64,000 bases of DNA. It comes from Saprospiraceae bacterium (GTDB lineage Bacteria; Bacteroidota; Bacteroidia; Chitinophagales; Saprospiraceae). The translations under genes were made by a program, and so were the position numbers. The notes under the pieces were generated by a model. The model was not told where the DNA came from, did no database searches, and saw nothing but the letters and a program-made list of their open reading frames with translations. The DNA is taken from positions 124,001-188,000 of the forward strand of contig JADJVK010000001.1 in NCBI GenBank assembly GCA_016710625.1. The letters run 5' to 3'. This document shows positions 1-9,740 of the stretch, in pieces (positions within the stretch are counted from its first letter, which is position 1; every line of letters starts with the position of its first letter).

Positions 1-1740
1 AACTGGATTAGGAGCAAAAGATACATCTAATTGATTTTCAGATATTTCAGTAATTTTTCTAGCTATCCTATGTCCTTCAATAAAAACATCACTAGTTTCT
101 AACTGATACAAAGCTGGAGCATATAAACTATTAACTTGAATATAAGCTGTGTCTTGAGAAGTTTTACAGCCTTCAATTTCTCCGTTGATATAGATTTTCA
201 AAAATTGAGTATAGTCTTTTTTATTCACCAAATTTCCTTTCAATGGATTAGTTGTACAATTAAAAAGAGATCCAGATAGCTGATTGTCAGAGAATTGCCA
301 CTGTAAATTCACGAAATTACTATTAGGCCAAATATTGATGGGTTGTATTTCTTGCCCACTTTTAATGTTTTGATATTTAGAATATAATCGTAAATAAGTA
401 TTTTTTATTGTAAAAATACTGTCATCCATTTTTACATCATATCCTTCACATTCGTTGAAATCATATTTTATATTCCATCTAAATTGATTCAAAAAATAGT
501 AATTAATATCTTGATAATAAATTGGCAACTCAAAGTTCGAAATATAATTTACATCGCTATTTCCGAATAGAGTGTTGAAAATGACTTTACCTTGAGTTAA
601 TTCATTAATCCAAAAATTATTTAAATAACTAATCTTTGCAACTGATAAATTTGAAGAATCAGCAATTGGTAATTCGATTTTCAATGAATCATTAAAACAG
701 ATTGACCTTTTGATGGGCGTTCTATATTGGAATTTTGGCGTTGGCTTCAAAATTACAGTATCGGTTGCTTCTATTAAAGTATTGTCCAAACAATATCCAT
801 TTTGTGGTACTTTGAGCTTTACAACCAATTTTTCATAATTTTGGTTGCTATAGTTTTGTACATCATAATTAATAAATGTTTTTGAGGAACTATGAACTAT
901 TGTATCATATTCAAAAGTGCCGTCATTTTTTTCTAGCATCGTAAATAGCTCAAAAGGAGCATTCGTATTATTTGCATTTATTGGGATTGAAATATTTTTT
1001 GGGCAAATGGAATCAGGCAAAACTAAAGAATACAACTTTAGACTATCCCCAATATTTATTTTTATTTCATTCACAATAGACTTACCAGCTGCATCCACCA
1101 CTGTCACAGAATATTTGGTGGTTTGGGTAGGTTTTACCACGATGCTATCTAATTGCTCTCCAGAAGCTCCATTGCTCCAATTATAGGTTAAGGGTGGAGT
1201 GCCACCTATAACAGCAGATTTAAGGACAATTGAAGAATCGAGGGAACAAAACCTATATTCTTTGGAATTCTTGATGGCTAAAGGAAATCCTGATTTTGGA
1301 GGAATTTTATAAGTTATCTTTTGCTCTGCAATATCATAATTTTGTCCTTTCATGCTGAACTTCAAAGTGAAAAAAGCAGTATCCGTTAGTGATTGATTGT
1401 CAAAATCAACTTTTAAAAAGCCTTCCACTGTACTTCCTTTTTTTGAAAGGATTATTTTTTTGTTTTGAACAATCTCATAATTCCAATTAACCAATCCAAA
1501 CAATGGGTTTTTATTAAAATTTGTACTAAGTACTTTGTTTTCGTATTTTATATATCCATTACAATAGGCTTTATTGTTAAAAATAATCTGAATACTATCT
1601 CTAATAGCTAGCCCATTTGCATCTACAATTGACAATGAGTAATATGTGCTATCTTTTAAAGGTCTTTTCAGATTACTAATTTCACTAGTATCTCCATTTT
1701 GCCATAAGTATTTGATTGGTTTCGGATAATTTCGAATAAG
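1..1740 (-). pseudogene. C-terminal part of a large T9SS-secreted repeat protein, 5' end missing
   Basis: The minus strand is open without a stop from 1740 to the window edge (about 580 codons), but it begins straight after a TAA at 1741-1743 and has no start codon or ribosome binding site there. The translation reads as tandem Ig/PKD-like modules (for example YLWQNGDTSE near the start and PPLTYNWSNGASGE further on). At the window edge it enters FAPNPV, the usual beginning of a T9SS type A sorting domain, which continues outside. The protein would be exported across the outer membrane and is probably surface-bound. The upstream gene at 1863-3047 has the same kind of repeats but no sorting domain, so the two are probably one gene broken in the 122-bp gap, where the frame shifts. 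Function beyond secretion or adhesion is unknown. Confidence 0.6.
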
Positions 1741-1862
1741 TTATAAAAATAAATATAAATATTAGATTGATCAATCAATGGCTTTTATTTACCAAAAATA
1801 GTAATCTTGGCTTGAATGTAATAGAGCTACAATTTATAACTGCCAATTTATTTCCTATTTTA

Positions 1863-3047
1863 TCAATTGCAGTTTATTACAATTGGATTATCATCTGAGG
1901 GGAATTGAATTAAATTAGAATCAATATTATATGCTTCCTTACATTTAAAGATTACTGGAGGAATTAGCCCATATGTTTTAAAAATTAATTTTACAGCTAA
2001 ACTATCATTATTAAATGGAACATGGCTAAATAAAATTCTTTCTATTGCTTCCATTGCTCGAAATGGTTTTAGGAAAAAAGTATGCTTGATGGTATCTGTA
2101 TCATCATAGATTACTACATTATAGGTACTATCCATTGTTGGCTGATCTATAATAATTGATTTTACATTTTTGATGGTTCCCCAGTCGATGGTAACATTTC
2201 CATTATAATAATTATAATCCAGACTCAATTTTATCTTCTTTTCATCTTTTATGTCCACATATTCTTGGTAGAAATTAGCGGTAATTACAACTTTCTTGAA
2301 AACTAAGTTATATTGATAGAAAATAGTGTCGTTGGTCGCATCCCAAACTTTCAGATTATAAATTGTATCTTGAGTGGGAGGAGCAATGATGATAGAATCC
2401 TGATCTTTAGCGATTCCCCAATCGCTATGAATAGGTGGATAACCATTTTTGGTCGTATAAGCCAATTTAATAGATTTGGTGAATTGAGTGAATACTACAA
2501 TGTTATTACTATATAATATTAGTTGTTGAGGGTCAAATTTAACTTCATTACAATTAACAATTTTTCCAGAGGGCTCGACTGTAACCCCTTTGTCATTATA
2601 ATAAACTAATTCACTGGTTATTAATTCATCTGAAAAACAAACCTTTGTATTCGCATTATCTTTGACAGCAACAGTTCGGAATGTAAATAATACAGAATCT
2701 TGATTTCCTAATGAAATCCCATCTAGATTACTTATTACCAAAGCAAATAAGATATTATTTTTATTGATATTAAAAGATTGTCCCCCATTTAAATATAAAT
2801 TTGGGTTCAAACTTTTATTTAACTCACTAATTGAAGATAAGATTTTAATGGAATTTGTGTCCCAAGTGAGTCCACATTGAGCTCCAATTACCTTATTAAA
2901 ATTTTTAGTAACAATTTGATAATCAATAGTATCTCCAGCATTTACAATTTCTTTTGAAGGAATGATTTTGAATGTTGTAAATGAAGATGATTGAGCAAAA
3001 AGATTGTAAGAAATACAAAATAAAGCTAGAGTAAGATACAGTTTCAT
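1863..3047 (-). CDS. Secreted cohesin-like/Ig-repeat protein, probably the N-terminal part of a broken gene
   Basis: 394 aa. Residues 1-18 are a signal peptide ending at FAQ. Residues about 22-165 resemble a cohesin-like beta-sandwich (IIPSKEIVNAGDTIDYQIVT, then GAQCGLTWDTNSIKIL). Two Ig-like repeats follow, about 170-255 and 255-335, each with a W-G-x-I-K pattern followed by an STYN/TIYN strand. There is no T9SS sorting domain, although secreted Bacteroidota proteins of this kind usually carry one. The open frame at 1-1740 supplies further repeats and the sorting domain in another frame, so a frameshift or small deletion between them is likely. In the gap, short stretches in two frames (such as LAVINCSSITFKPR) still look coding. 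No enzyme motif is visible. Confidence 0.65.
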   Translation of the reverse strand: MKLYLTLALFCISYNLFAQSSSFTTFKIIPSKEIVNAGDTIDYQIVTKNFNKVIGAQCGLTWDTNSIKILSSISELNKSLNPNLYLNGGQSFNINKNNILFALVISNLDGISLGNQDSVLFTFRTVAVKDNANTKVCFSDELITSELVYYNDKGVTVEPSGKIVNCNEVKFDPQQLILYSNNIVVFTQFTKSIKLAYTTKNGYPPIHSDWGIAKDQDSIIIAPPTQDTIYNLKVWDATNDTIFYQYNLVFKKVVITANFYQEYVDIKDEKKIKLSLDYNYYNGNVTIDWGTIKNVKSIIIDQPTMDSTYNVVIYDDTDTIKHTFFLKPFRAMEAIERILFSHVPFNNDSLAVKLIFKTYGLIPPVIFKCKEAYNIDSNLIQFPSDDNPIVINCN

Positions 3048-3123
3048 AGGCTATTATAATTTTTGAATATTAGATATATCCTCTATATCCAAAAACTATA
3101 AAAAACGCTGCATCAAATATTAA

Positions 3124-4047
3124 TTATTTTCTTTTCAACAAATCTGGCAATTGCCTTAATGCAGCCAATTCTCTATATTTTTCTTTGATTTCTTCTGCTG
3201 GAATTCCAAAATATGTTTTGTCTTTCTCTAGATTTTTAGACACTCCCGATTTGGCTAATATAACAACATTATCACCAATCACCACATTTTGAGCAACGCC
3301 GACTTGCCCATAAATCACAACATTATTACCTACAATAGTTTTACCCCCAATCCCAACTTGGGCAGTTATTAAGCAATGTTTTCCAATTACAACACCATGA
3401 CCAATATGCACTTGGCAATCCATTTTGGTGCCATATCCAATAATTGTATCACCTGAAACGCCCTTATTTATTGTGCAACCAGCTCCAATCTGTACATTAT
3501 CTTCAATAATCACTCGACCACCAGATCTCCAAGGGTGAAACCCATCGGGTTTTTTCTTGAAATAAAAAGCATCAGTCCCAATAATTGCCCCACTTTGAAT
3601 CACCACATTATCGCCAATTTCAGTGTATTCACCAATAAATGTATTAGCTTGAATATAAGAGTTGGCACCAATTTTTATATTATTGGACAAAACCACTCCG
3701 TCTTCAATAATTGCAGTCGGATGGATTATTTGGTTCTTCTTATTTCCGATATTTGGCTCAAAAGGTCTGTTTTCTTTTATTAGGTTATTATACACTTCAA
3801 ATGGCTCATTACAAACCAAAATAGCTTTTCCTGGAGGACAAACAGAAGCATTAGGCAACAATATAATTGTCGCTTTTGATTGTAGAGCTTTCTCGAAATA
3901 TTTTTCTACATCAGAGAAAGTAATATCTCCAGCCTCGACTTTGTGGATTTCATTAATTCCAGTAGCCAACAAGGAATCATCTCCAATAATTTCTGCTCCA
4001 ATTTGAGCAGCAAGTGTTTTTACAGAAATTGGATTCGTAAACTTCAT
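3124..4047 (-). CDS. lpxD: LpxD-like UDP-3-O-(3-hydroxyacyl)glucosamine N-acyltransferase
   Basis: 307 aa. The N-terminal 100 residues match the LpxD uridine-binding domain, with GDITFSDVEKYFEKAL corresponding to the family's usual 'LSFL..KY' stretch. From residue about 108 a left-handed parallel beta-helix of hexapeptide repeats follows (IGANSYIQANTFIGEYTEIG). HIGHG at 214-218 contains H217, matching the catalytic histidine of LpxD. The family adds the second hydroxyacyl chain in lipid A synthesis in the cytoplasm. The protein is shorter than typical LpxD (about 340 aa). Many Bacteroidota carry a second LpxD-like paralogue of about 310 aa outside the main lpx cluster, and no other lpx gene is seen here, so this is probably that paralogue and its acceptor may differ. 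It starts 6 bp after the T9SS gene upstream and may be cotranscribed with it. Confidence 0.8.
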   Translation of the reverse strand: MKFTNPISVKTLAAQIGAEIIGDDSLLATGINEIHKVEAGDITFSDVEKYFEKALQSKATIILLPNASVCPPGKAILVCNEPFEVYNNLIKENRPFEPNIGNKKNQIIHPTAIIEDGVVLSNNIKIGANSYIQANTFIGEYTEIGDNVVIQSGAIIGTDAFYFKKKPDGFHPWRSGGRVIIEDNVQIGAGCTINKGVSGDTIIGYGTKMDCQVHIGHGVVIGKHCLITAQVGIGGKTIVGNNVVIYGQVGVAQNVVIGDNVVILAKSGVSKNLEKDKTYFGIPAEEIKEKYRELAALRQLPDLLKRK

Positions 4048-4053
4048 TCAATA

Positions 4054-6849
4054 TTATTTAGCTACTACAACTTTTTGTACCCATTGATTCTTATCCGCTA
4101 TAAATCTCACTAAATAGATTCCAGAGCCATTTTCATTCAAGTCTATTGGTATCGCAAGGTGGTCAATATTTCTATATTTGGTAGTATAAATTTTCTGTCC
4201 AGTCAATGTATATACTTGGATTTCAAGATTATCTAAAACTTTTACAAACTCCGCATTAATGTTGAAATGTCCATTGTTTGGATTAGGTTGAATTGTTACG
4301 TTTTCGAATAATTCTTGATCGATAGTTTTCACATTGATACCAATATTAAATGAAGCGATAGTTTGACAACCTAAAGCATCAGTAATTGTTACTAAATAAG
4401 TTCCAACACCCAATCCAAATATTTTATAATCGTTACCTCCATTACTCCATTGATAAGAATAAGGTAGATTTCCGCCAGTTGGATCAATGGTTATTTTTCC
4501 ATTATTGAAAGTCGGTAAAGTTGGGTCTATTTTAGCTGTAAATTTTGGAAGAGCACAATCTGAAATATTAATATTATCAAAATCTACAAAAACTGGCGTA
4601 CCTCCATTTCTATAAACCAAACATTTCAATTTAATATAAGAGCCTACATAATCACTCAATGAAACAGACATTCTTTTCATCTGTATCGATGGAGTATGCG
4701 ATAAGGAATCAATTCTCAATAATTTTTTGAATTGATTATCACAATTTTTTGAAGCATAAATAACAATTGAGTCCTTTGAACTTAAATTTCCTAAAATAGC
4801 GCCATTTTCAACAATTCTATAATCAAATTTTAAATTCTGACCCGATTTTACTGTGCCATACAATGGAATTGTAAACTCACCTAATCTGTTAAGAGGTGTC
4901 ATCGCAGCATAAATCACATTGCTACTTGTACCATGACCAGAGCCAACATTGAAAACATTTGAAGTTGATGACCATCCTTTTGGATAACCAGATTCAAATG
5001 TTTCGATTAATGGCAATGGCAATCCTCCATTAAAATATTTCAAACCTGTAGTATCATTATTTCTATTTTCGTCAAGTGCTAGATTTGCCCAAGAACGAAT
5101 AGATAAAGTACCAGTTATTGCTGTATTTGCAGTAGTTTTGAATGTGTAAACCTTAGTTTCACCAGGTAATAGAGAGAATGTACCCACATTTTCTATAACT
5201 GGTGGTAAATTGTTCACTTTATAAGATACATTAAAAGCAGTTTCCGTTTGACTTCCATTATTGGTAAGTGCAAATTTTAAAGTATCAGATGGCAATCCGC
5301 ATTCATTCAATGATAAATTATTGATGTTAGTTGCTACAATATCTTTTTTCGGACCAGCTGTGATATTGATATTATCTAGCCCAATTCCGCCCATTCCTTT
5401 ATCTCCTTTCAATACAAAACGGATTCTTGCATTTGAAGATCCTGCCAATCCTGTCAACACATGACTAGCAAACTGCCAACCTGTGCTTCCATTACTCCAA
5501 GTACTATCTGATTTATTATACCAATTTTTTCCAGTGTTAGGAGCCCCTAATTTTGTCCAAATCACTTCATCTTTCGATACTTCTACCCATAGAGCAGGGC
5601 TTTGCAATTTATACAATAAAGACATCTCCAAAATAGGATCCTTTGTCAATTTTGAAAAATCCAAGCAAGGAGAAACCAAATAAGAAAGCTCATTTTTATT
5701 TGCATTCAAATCTGCAAACCAGCCTTTATCTAAGCTAGCTGCATTCGTAGCATATTGCCCAGATGGTGTACCATATTTCCAGCTTGAATTGATGCTGGTA
5801 TGATCTACTGTCCATCCACTAGCCCAGCTTTCAAAATTAGTACTAATCGGTAAAGTATTAAAAGTTGGGATATGAGTGATGACAATTTTAGCTGTATCAT
5901 TACTTTTGTCACTATCCGTTGGTAATTCTGTCCAAGTAGTGATGGTATATTCTCCAACATTTGAAAAATTGAAGAGTGTTTCAAAATCTATTTTTGCAAT
6001 ACTATCTTTTCCAACCACATTGGTATAAAGTCCATCCACGATATCAGGAATTCCTGGCTGGATGCCATTTACTTTATACCCAAATTTGATAGGAGCTTGT
6101 GGATCGCCACCAAAATTTTTGATTAAAGCAGTAACTGTTTCCGTGCCAAGGTCGCAAGCATCAAATGGTCGGCTTGCACCATACATTCCCACATCATTTC
6201 TCCATAAAGTTGTGAATTCAAAAGGGCCGTTCAAATAACTTGTGTCTCCATTCGTACAAACTGTAGCGACATACAAGTGATATTTGGTCATTTCTTCCAA
6301 ATTTTTTATGGTAACAAAAGTATCTGTGGTGAAAATTTTTGTTGCAGGAGTTTCAGGGAAAAAACCAGAAATGCCGTATTTCAAAACATATCCAGCGACA
6401 CCTGGAGTTGGCGTCCAATTCCATTTTGCAGTTACGCCTTTAATATTTGTGGGGAAAACAGATTGTACAATAGGACAATCAGAACATCTCAACCTTTTTT
6501 GATAAACTAATCCAGTATCAGGATACAATCCGTCTTTGAAAACGAGCAACCCCTGAGAGTTAAATAAGGAATAGCTATTCCCTACATCATTAAAACCTCT
6601 AGTATAATTAATTCTTAAAGTATCATTTGACTTTAGATAAAAATTGAAATTTTCAGTTTTTGAAGTCGCATTCGATATAGCATATTTATTAGCATACGAT
6701 TTCGTATTAATGCCAACGGAAGCACCAAACCACCCATTATCTATAGTAGTATTTAAGACCAAAGTGTATTTACAACTATCGTTTTGGGCAAACGAAGAAT
6801 ACGAAATTAAAACCAAAGTTAAAAAAGTAAAAATATACTTCATATACAA
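4054..6849 (-). CDS. Large secreted protein with fibronectin III, SprB-like repeat and T9SS sorting domain
   Basis: 931 aa. The signal peptide is residues about 3-21 (FLTLVLISYSSFAQ). A fibronectin type III module lies near 133-215, followed by CARDB-like or MAM-like beta-sandwich segments, an SprB-like repeat near 765-835 (GGNLPYSYQWSNGGNDY ... TDALGCQT) and a C-terminal T9SS type A sorting domain from about 850 (QPNPNNGHFNI to KVVVAK at the end). It should be exported by the type IX system and anchored or released at the cell surface. SprB-type repeats occur in gliding and surface adhesins. The frame is intact. lpxD follows 6 bp downstream. The ligand and exact role cannot be read from sequence. 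Confidence 0.85.
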   Translation of the reverse strand: MYMKYIFTFLTLVLISYSSFAQNDSCKYTLVLNTTIDNGWFGASVGINTKSYANKYAISNATSKTENFNFYLKSNDTLRINYTRGFNDVGNSYSLFNSQGLLVFKDGLYPDTGLVYQKRLRCSDCPIVQSVFPTNIKGVTAKWNWTPTPGVAGYVLKYGISGFFPETPATKIFTTDTFVTIKNLEEMTKYHLYVATVCTNGDTSYLNGPFEFTTLWRNDVGMYGASRPFDACDLGTETVTALIKNFGGDPQAPIKFGYKVNGIQPGIPDIVDGLYTNVVGKDSIAKIDFETLFNFSNVGEYTITTWTELPTDSDKSNDTAKIVITHIPTFNTLPISTNFESWASGWTVDHTSINSSWKYGTPSGQYATNAASLDKGWFADLNANKNELSYLVSPCLDFSKLTKDPILEMSLLYKLQSPALWVEVSKDEVIWTKLGAPNTGKNWYNKSDSTWSNGSTGWQFASHVLTGLAGSSNARIRFVLKGDKGMGGIGLDNINITAGPKKDIVATNINNLSLNECGLPSDTLKFALTNNGSQTETAFNVSYKVNNLPPVIENVGTFSLLPGETKVYTFKTTANTAITGTLSIRSWANLALDENRNNDTTGLKYFNGGLPLPLIETFESGYPKGWSSTSNVFNVGSGHGTSSNVIYAAMTPLNRLGEFTIPLYGTVKSGQNLKFDYRIVENGAILGNLSSKDSIVIYASKNCDNQFKKLLRIDSLSHTPSIQMKRMSVSLSDYVGSYIKLKCLVYRNGGTPVFVDFDNINISDCALPKFTAKIDPTLPTFNNGKITIDPTGGNLPYSYQWSNGGNDYKIFGLGVGTYLVTITDALGCQTIASFNIGINVKTIDQELFENVTIQPNPNNGHFNINAEFVKVLDNLEIQVYTLTGQKIYTTKYRNIDHLAIPIDLNENGSGIYLVRFIADKNQWVQKVVVAK

Positions 6850-6889
6850 AAAAGTTAGAATAAGGTAATATTGACAAACAATATACCCC

Positions 6890-6897
6890 CAAAGATA
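6890..6897 (-). promoter_or_regulatory. Bacteroidota -7 element for the 931-aa T9SS gene
   Basis: Reading the minus strand, TATCTTTG matches the Bacteroidota -7 consensus TAnnTTTG exactly and lies about 40 bp before the ATG at 6849. I do not see a TTG -33 box at the usual 17-23 bp spacing, so this is a partial match. The rest of the 270-bp divergent gap to the MerR gene shows nothing I can support. Confidence 0.4.
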
Positions 6898-7119
6898 TAA
6901 ATAATAGTTTCAAATTGATAGTTTTTTTATGAAGGTTATCCTTTAAAACGAATAAATCAAGATATTATTTACATTTTAAAATCAAAAAATTATTTAAAAT
7001 CATTATTTATAAGCAAAATATACAACCAAACTTAAACAAAACAAGTAATAATTAAACAAAAAAAGGGTATATAGTGTTCACTATGTCTGATTTATCTCTT
7101 TGCATAAAAAAAAATAATT

Positions 7120-8004
7120 TTGAAACGTTATTCTATAAAAGAGTTGGAAAAGTTATCGGGCATAAAAGCCCACACCTTACGTATCTGGGAATCTAGATAT
7201 GGCATTATCCAACCTGCTAGAACAACGACCAATATCAGATATTACACCGAAAATGATTTAAAAAAACTGCTGTGCATCTCTATTTTAAATAAAAAAGGGG
7301 TAAAAATCTCAAAAATAGTAGAGCTGAGTGAGGAAGAGTTCAATAAAGAAATTTTGTCTCTAAATGAGATTTCAGATGATATAGAATCACAAATGGATTC
7401 GCTCACCAATGCGATGATAGAAATGGATGAAGATAGATTTAACAATATCATTACCTATTATTTCGAGACATTGGGCGTAAAAAGAACTATTTTAGAAGTT
7501 ATTTTTCCATTTCTTGAAAAATTGAGCTTATTATGGTTGACGGGCTCTATCAATCAGCTTCAAGAAAATTTTATTTCACTTTTAATTCGCCAAAAAATAA
7601 TAGTCGCAATTGATAGCTTGAAATTTACTCCTACTAGAAATAGCAAAACCTTTTTTCTCTTTTTACCAGAAGGAGAATCACAGGAATTGATTATTTTGTT
7701 GCTACAATTTTTGATAAAAGCGAACCAACATATAGTATATTATCTGGGGACTAATGTAAATATCAATGATTTGAAAGAATGTTATGATAAAATCAAACCG
7801 AACTATATTCTTACTTTCATCTCAGAAACATTTGTCAAACAACCAATCCAGAAATATCTAGATTTAATGGCTGCAGTTTTTCATGATTGTAATCTTTTAT
7901 ATTCGGGCTATCAAGTTGCAAATCAGGAAATTCATTTACATCCCAATCAGAAAGTGCTCTATAGTTTAAATGATTCTATCAATTTCATCAATAATGAAAT
8001 TTAA
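7120..8004 (+). CDS. MerR-family transcriptional regulator with degenerate B12-binding-like domain
   Basis: 294 aa. Residues 1-70 are a MerR winged helix (YSIKELEKLSGIKAHTLRIWESRYGI ... NIRYYTENDLKKL). Residues about 85-170 form the helical B12-binding-2 cap, and the remainder is a Rossmann-like cobalamin-binding fold (YYLGTNVNINDL). This is the CarH/CarA/LitR architecture, which controls light-responsive or carotenoid genes in other bacteria. The loop that normally holds the axial histidine (PPGExHxxG type) reads PEGESQELI here, with Q at the histidine position, so B12 binding is doubtful. The start is TTG at 7120, because the frame has a stop at 7105-7107 and no ATG. No carotenoid genes lie nearby, so the target is unknown. 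Confidence 0.8.
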   Translation: MKRYSIKELEKLSGIKAHTLRIWESRYGIIQPARTTTNIRYYTENDLKKLLCISILNKKGVKISKIVELSEEEFNKEILSLNEISDDIESQMDSLTNAMIEMDEDRFNNIITYYFETLGVKRTILEVIFPFLEKLSLLWLTGSINQLQENFISLLIRQKIIVAIDSLKFTPTRNSKTFFLFLPEGESQELIILLLQFLIKANQHIVYYLGTNVNINDLKECYDKIKPNYILTFISETFVKQPIQKYLDLMAAVFHDCNLLYSGYQVANQEIHLHPNQKVLYSLNDSINFINNEI

Positions 8005-8056
8005 TATAAAAACTTAGAATTTGAATTTTTTGATTGATTATCCATAAATTAAACAG

Positions 8057-8794
8057 ATGAAAAAGTTACAATATTTATTTTGGGGTTTGTGCTTTATTTT
8101 GAGTCACACATTCGCCAAAGCTCAGGTTAGCCACCAACTTTGGGATAATTTATTAAAAAAGCATGTGGATGACAAAGGGATGGTGGATTATGGTGGTATA
8201 AAAGCGGATTCTCTTGTTTTTAATACTTATTTGGAAATTTTAAAAACAAACCACCCCAACGAAAAAAAATGGAGCAAAGAGGCACAAATGGCTTATTGGA
8301 TAAATGCCTATAATGCCTTCACTGTCAAACTAATTATCGACAATTATCCATTAAAAAGTATCAAAGACATCAAGAAAGGAATTCCTTTTGTAAATACTGT
8401 TTGGGATATCAAATTCATCAAAATCGGGAAAAATACCTATGACTTGAATAACATAGAGCATTCGAAGTTGAGAAAAAAATTCAATGATCCTAGAATTCAT
8501 TTTGCGATTAATTGTGCTTCCCTCTCTTGCCCAAATCTCAGCAATAAAGCTTATTTTCCTGAAAATCTTTCCAAACAACTAGATGAAGCTGCAAAAAACT
8601 TTATTAATGATACTTCAAAAAATATTATTCAAAAAAATAAAGTTCAGTTATCTAAAATTTTTAGCTGGTATCAAGGAGATTTCATGCAAAACAGGACATT
8701 ATTTGACTTTTTGAACAAATATTCCATTACAAAAATTGATAACAATGCCTCAATAGATTACTTGGATTATAGTTGGAATTTGAACGGCAAATAA
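8057..8794 (+). CDS. DUF547 domain secreted protein
   Basis: 245 aa with a signal peptide (LCFILSHTFAKAQ, residues about 10-22). The rest is a single DUF547 domain: the conserved AYWINAYNAF motif at about residues 78-87 and the FAINCASLSCPNL motif near 155-167. The family is widespread in Bacteroidota and Proteobacteria. Its cysteine and histidine pattern hints at an enzymatic or peptidase-like fold, but no reaction is established. Predicted periplasmic. It lies 52 bp downstream of the MerR gene and may be read with it. Length is normal for the family. Confidence 0.8.
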   Translation: MKKLQYLFWGLCFILSHTFAKAQVSHQLWDNLLKKHVDDKGMVDYGGIKADSLVFNTYLEILKTNHPNEKKWSKEAQMAYWINAYNAFTVKLIIDNYPLKSIKDIKKGIPFVNTVWDIKFIKIGKNTYDLNNIEHSKLRKKFNDPRIHFAINCASLSCPNLSNKAYFPENLSKQLDEAAKNFINDTSKNIIQKNKVQLSKIFSWYQGDFMQNRTLFDFLNKYSITKIDNNASIDYLDYSWNLNGK

Positions 8795-8827
8795 AAATAA
8801 CACCCGATTTTCCACCAAACATTTTAT

Positions 8828-8835
8828 TATCTTTG
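8828..8835 (+). promoter_or_regulatory. Bacteroidota -7 element before the enoyl-CoA hydratase gene
   Basis: TATCTTTG is an exact TAnnTTTG match, 22 bp before the ATG at 8858, giving a transcript leader of roughly 16 nt. There is no TTG at the -33 position (a T-rich segment lies there instead), so the call rests on the -7 box and its position. Confidence 0.45.
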
Positions 8836-8857
8836 TGTTCCATCAAATAAATTTATT

Positions 8858-9631
8858 ATGTCTGGTATTTTGTTCACCATCGATGAAAATGTTGCGAATA
8901 TAACCTTGAATCGTCCTCAAGTTTTCAATAGTTTTAATAGAACTATGGCTCTTGCCCTGCAATCTGCTTTGGACGAATGCAAATCAGATACTATTAGAGC
9001 GGTCAGAATAATTGGAGAAGGAAAAGCTTTTTGTGCAGGCCAAGACCTCCAAGAAGTCACCGACCCGAATGGACCAAGCCTGACTACTATCTTACAAGAA
9101 CACTACAATCCAATCATCGAAAGAATCCGAAATCTACAAAAGCCTGTGGTGGCAGCAGTGAACGGGGTGGCGGCAGGAGCTGGTGCCAATATTGCTTTAG
9201 CCTGCGATATAGTGGTAGTTGCCCAATCTGCTGCATTCATTCAAGCTTTTAGCAAAATCGGCTTAATTCCTGATAGTGGTGGCACTTTTTTCCTACCGAG
9301 AATTATTGGTTTCCAAAAGGCAGCCGCATTGATGATGTTGGGAGATAAAATTTCTGCAGATGAAGCCAACAGCTTGGGGATGTGTTATAAGGTGCTTCCA
9401 AATGAAAATTTTGATGCTGACACCTTAGCAATTACGAAAAAACTAGCTCAAATGCCTACTTACGGACTTTGGCTCACCAAGCAAGCCTTGAATGCATCTA
9501 TGAATAACAACCTCACTCAACAATTAGATTTGGAAGATCAATTGCAAACTCTTGCTGGAACTTCTCATGACTATAAGGAAGGTGTAAATGCTTTTTTAGA
9601 AAAAAGAGCAGCTAATTTTATCGGTAAATAA
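8858..9631 (+). CDS. paaG: Enoyl-CoA hydratase/isomerase, PaaG-like
   Basis: 257 aa, full crotonase fold. The oxyanion-hole segments are visible: KAFCAGQDLQE (about residues 56-66) and NGVAAGAGANIALACDI (about 104-120). GLIPDSGGTFFLPR near 136-149 is close to the signature of PaaG, the 1,2-epoxyphenylacetyl-CoA isomerase of aerobic phenylacetate degradation, with D at the catalytic position. In Bacteroidota this protein often occurs without the rest of the paa operon, as here, where porX follows. A general fatty-acyl or aromatic acyl-CoA isomerase role is therefore also possible. Cytoplasmic. It has its own likely promoter. Confidence 0.8.
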   Translation: MSGILFTIDENVANITLNRPQVFNSFNRTMALALQSALDECKSDTIRAVRIIGEGKAFCAGQDLQEVTDPNGPSLTTILQEHYNPIIERIRNLQKPVVAAVNGVAAGAGANIALACDIVVVAQSAAFIQAFSKIGLIPDSGGTFFLPRIIGFQKAAALMMLGDKISADEANSLGMCYKVLPNENFDADTLAITKKLAQMPTYGLWLTKQALNASMNNNLTQQLDLEDQLQTLAGTSHDYKEGVNAFLEKRAANFIGK

Positions 9632-9740
9632 CCCACTTTTCAAATTCAAATCGAGTATTTTTTAATGCTAAAAGTAATAACTTTTGATTTTAAAACGTTT
9701 TGAACATTCATAATTAACGAACATATCCAAACAAAAAAAA

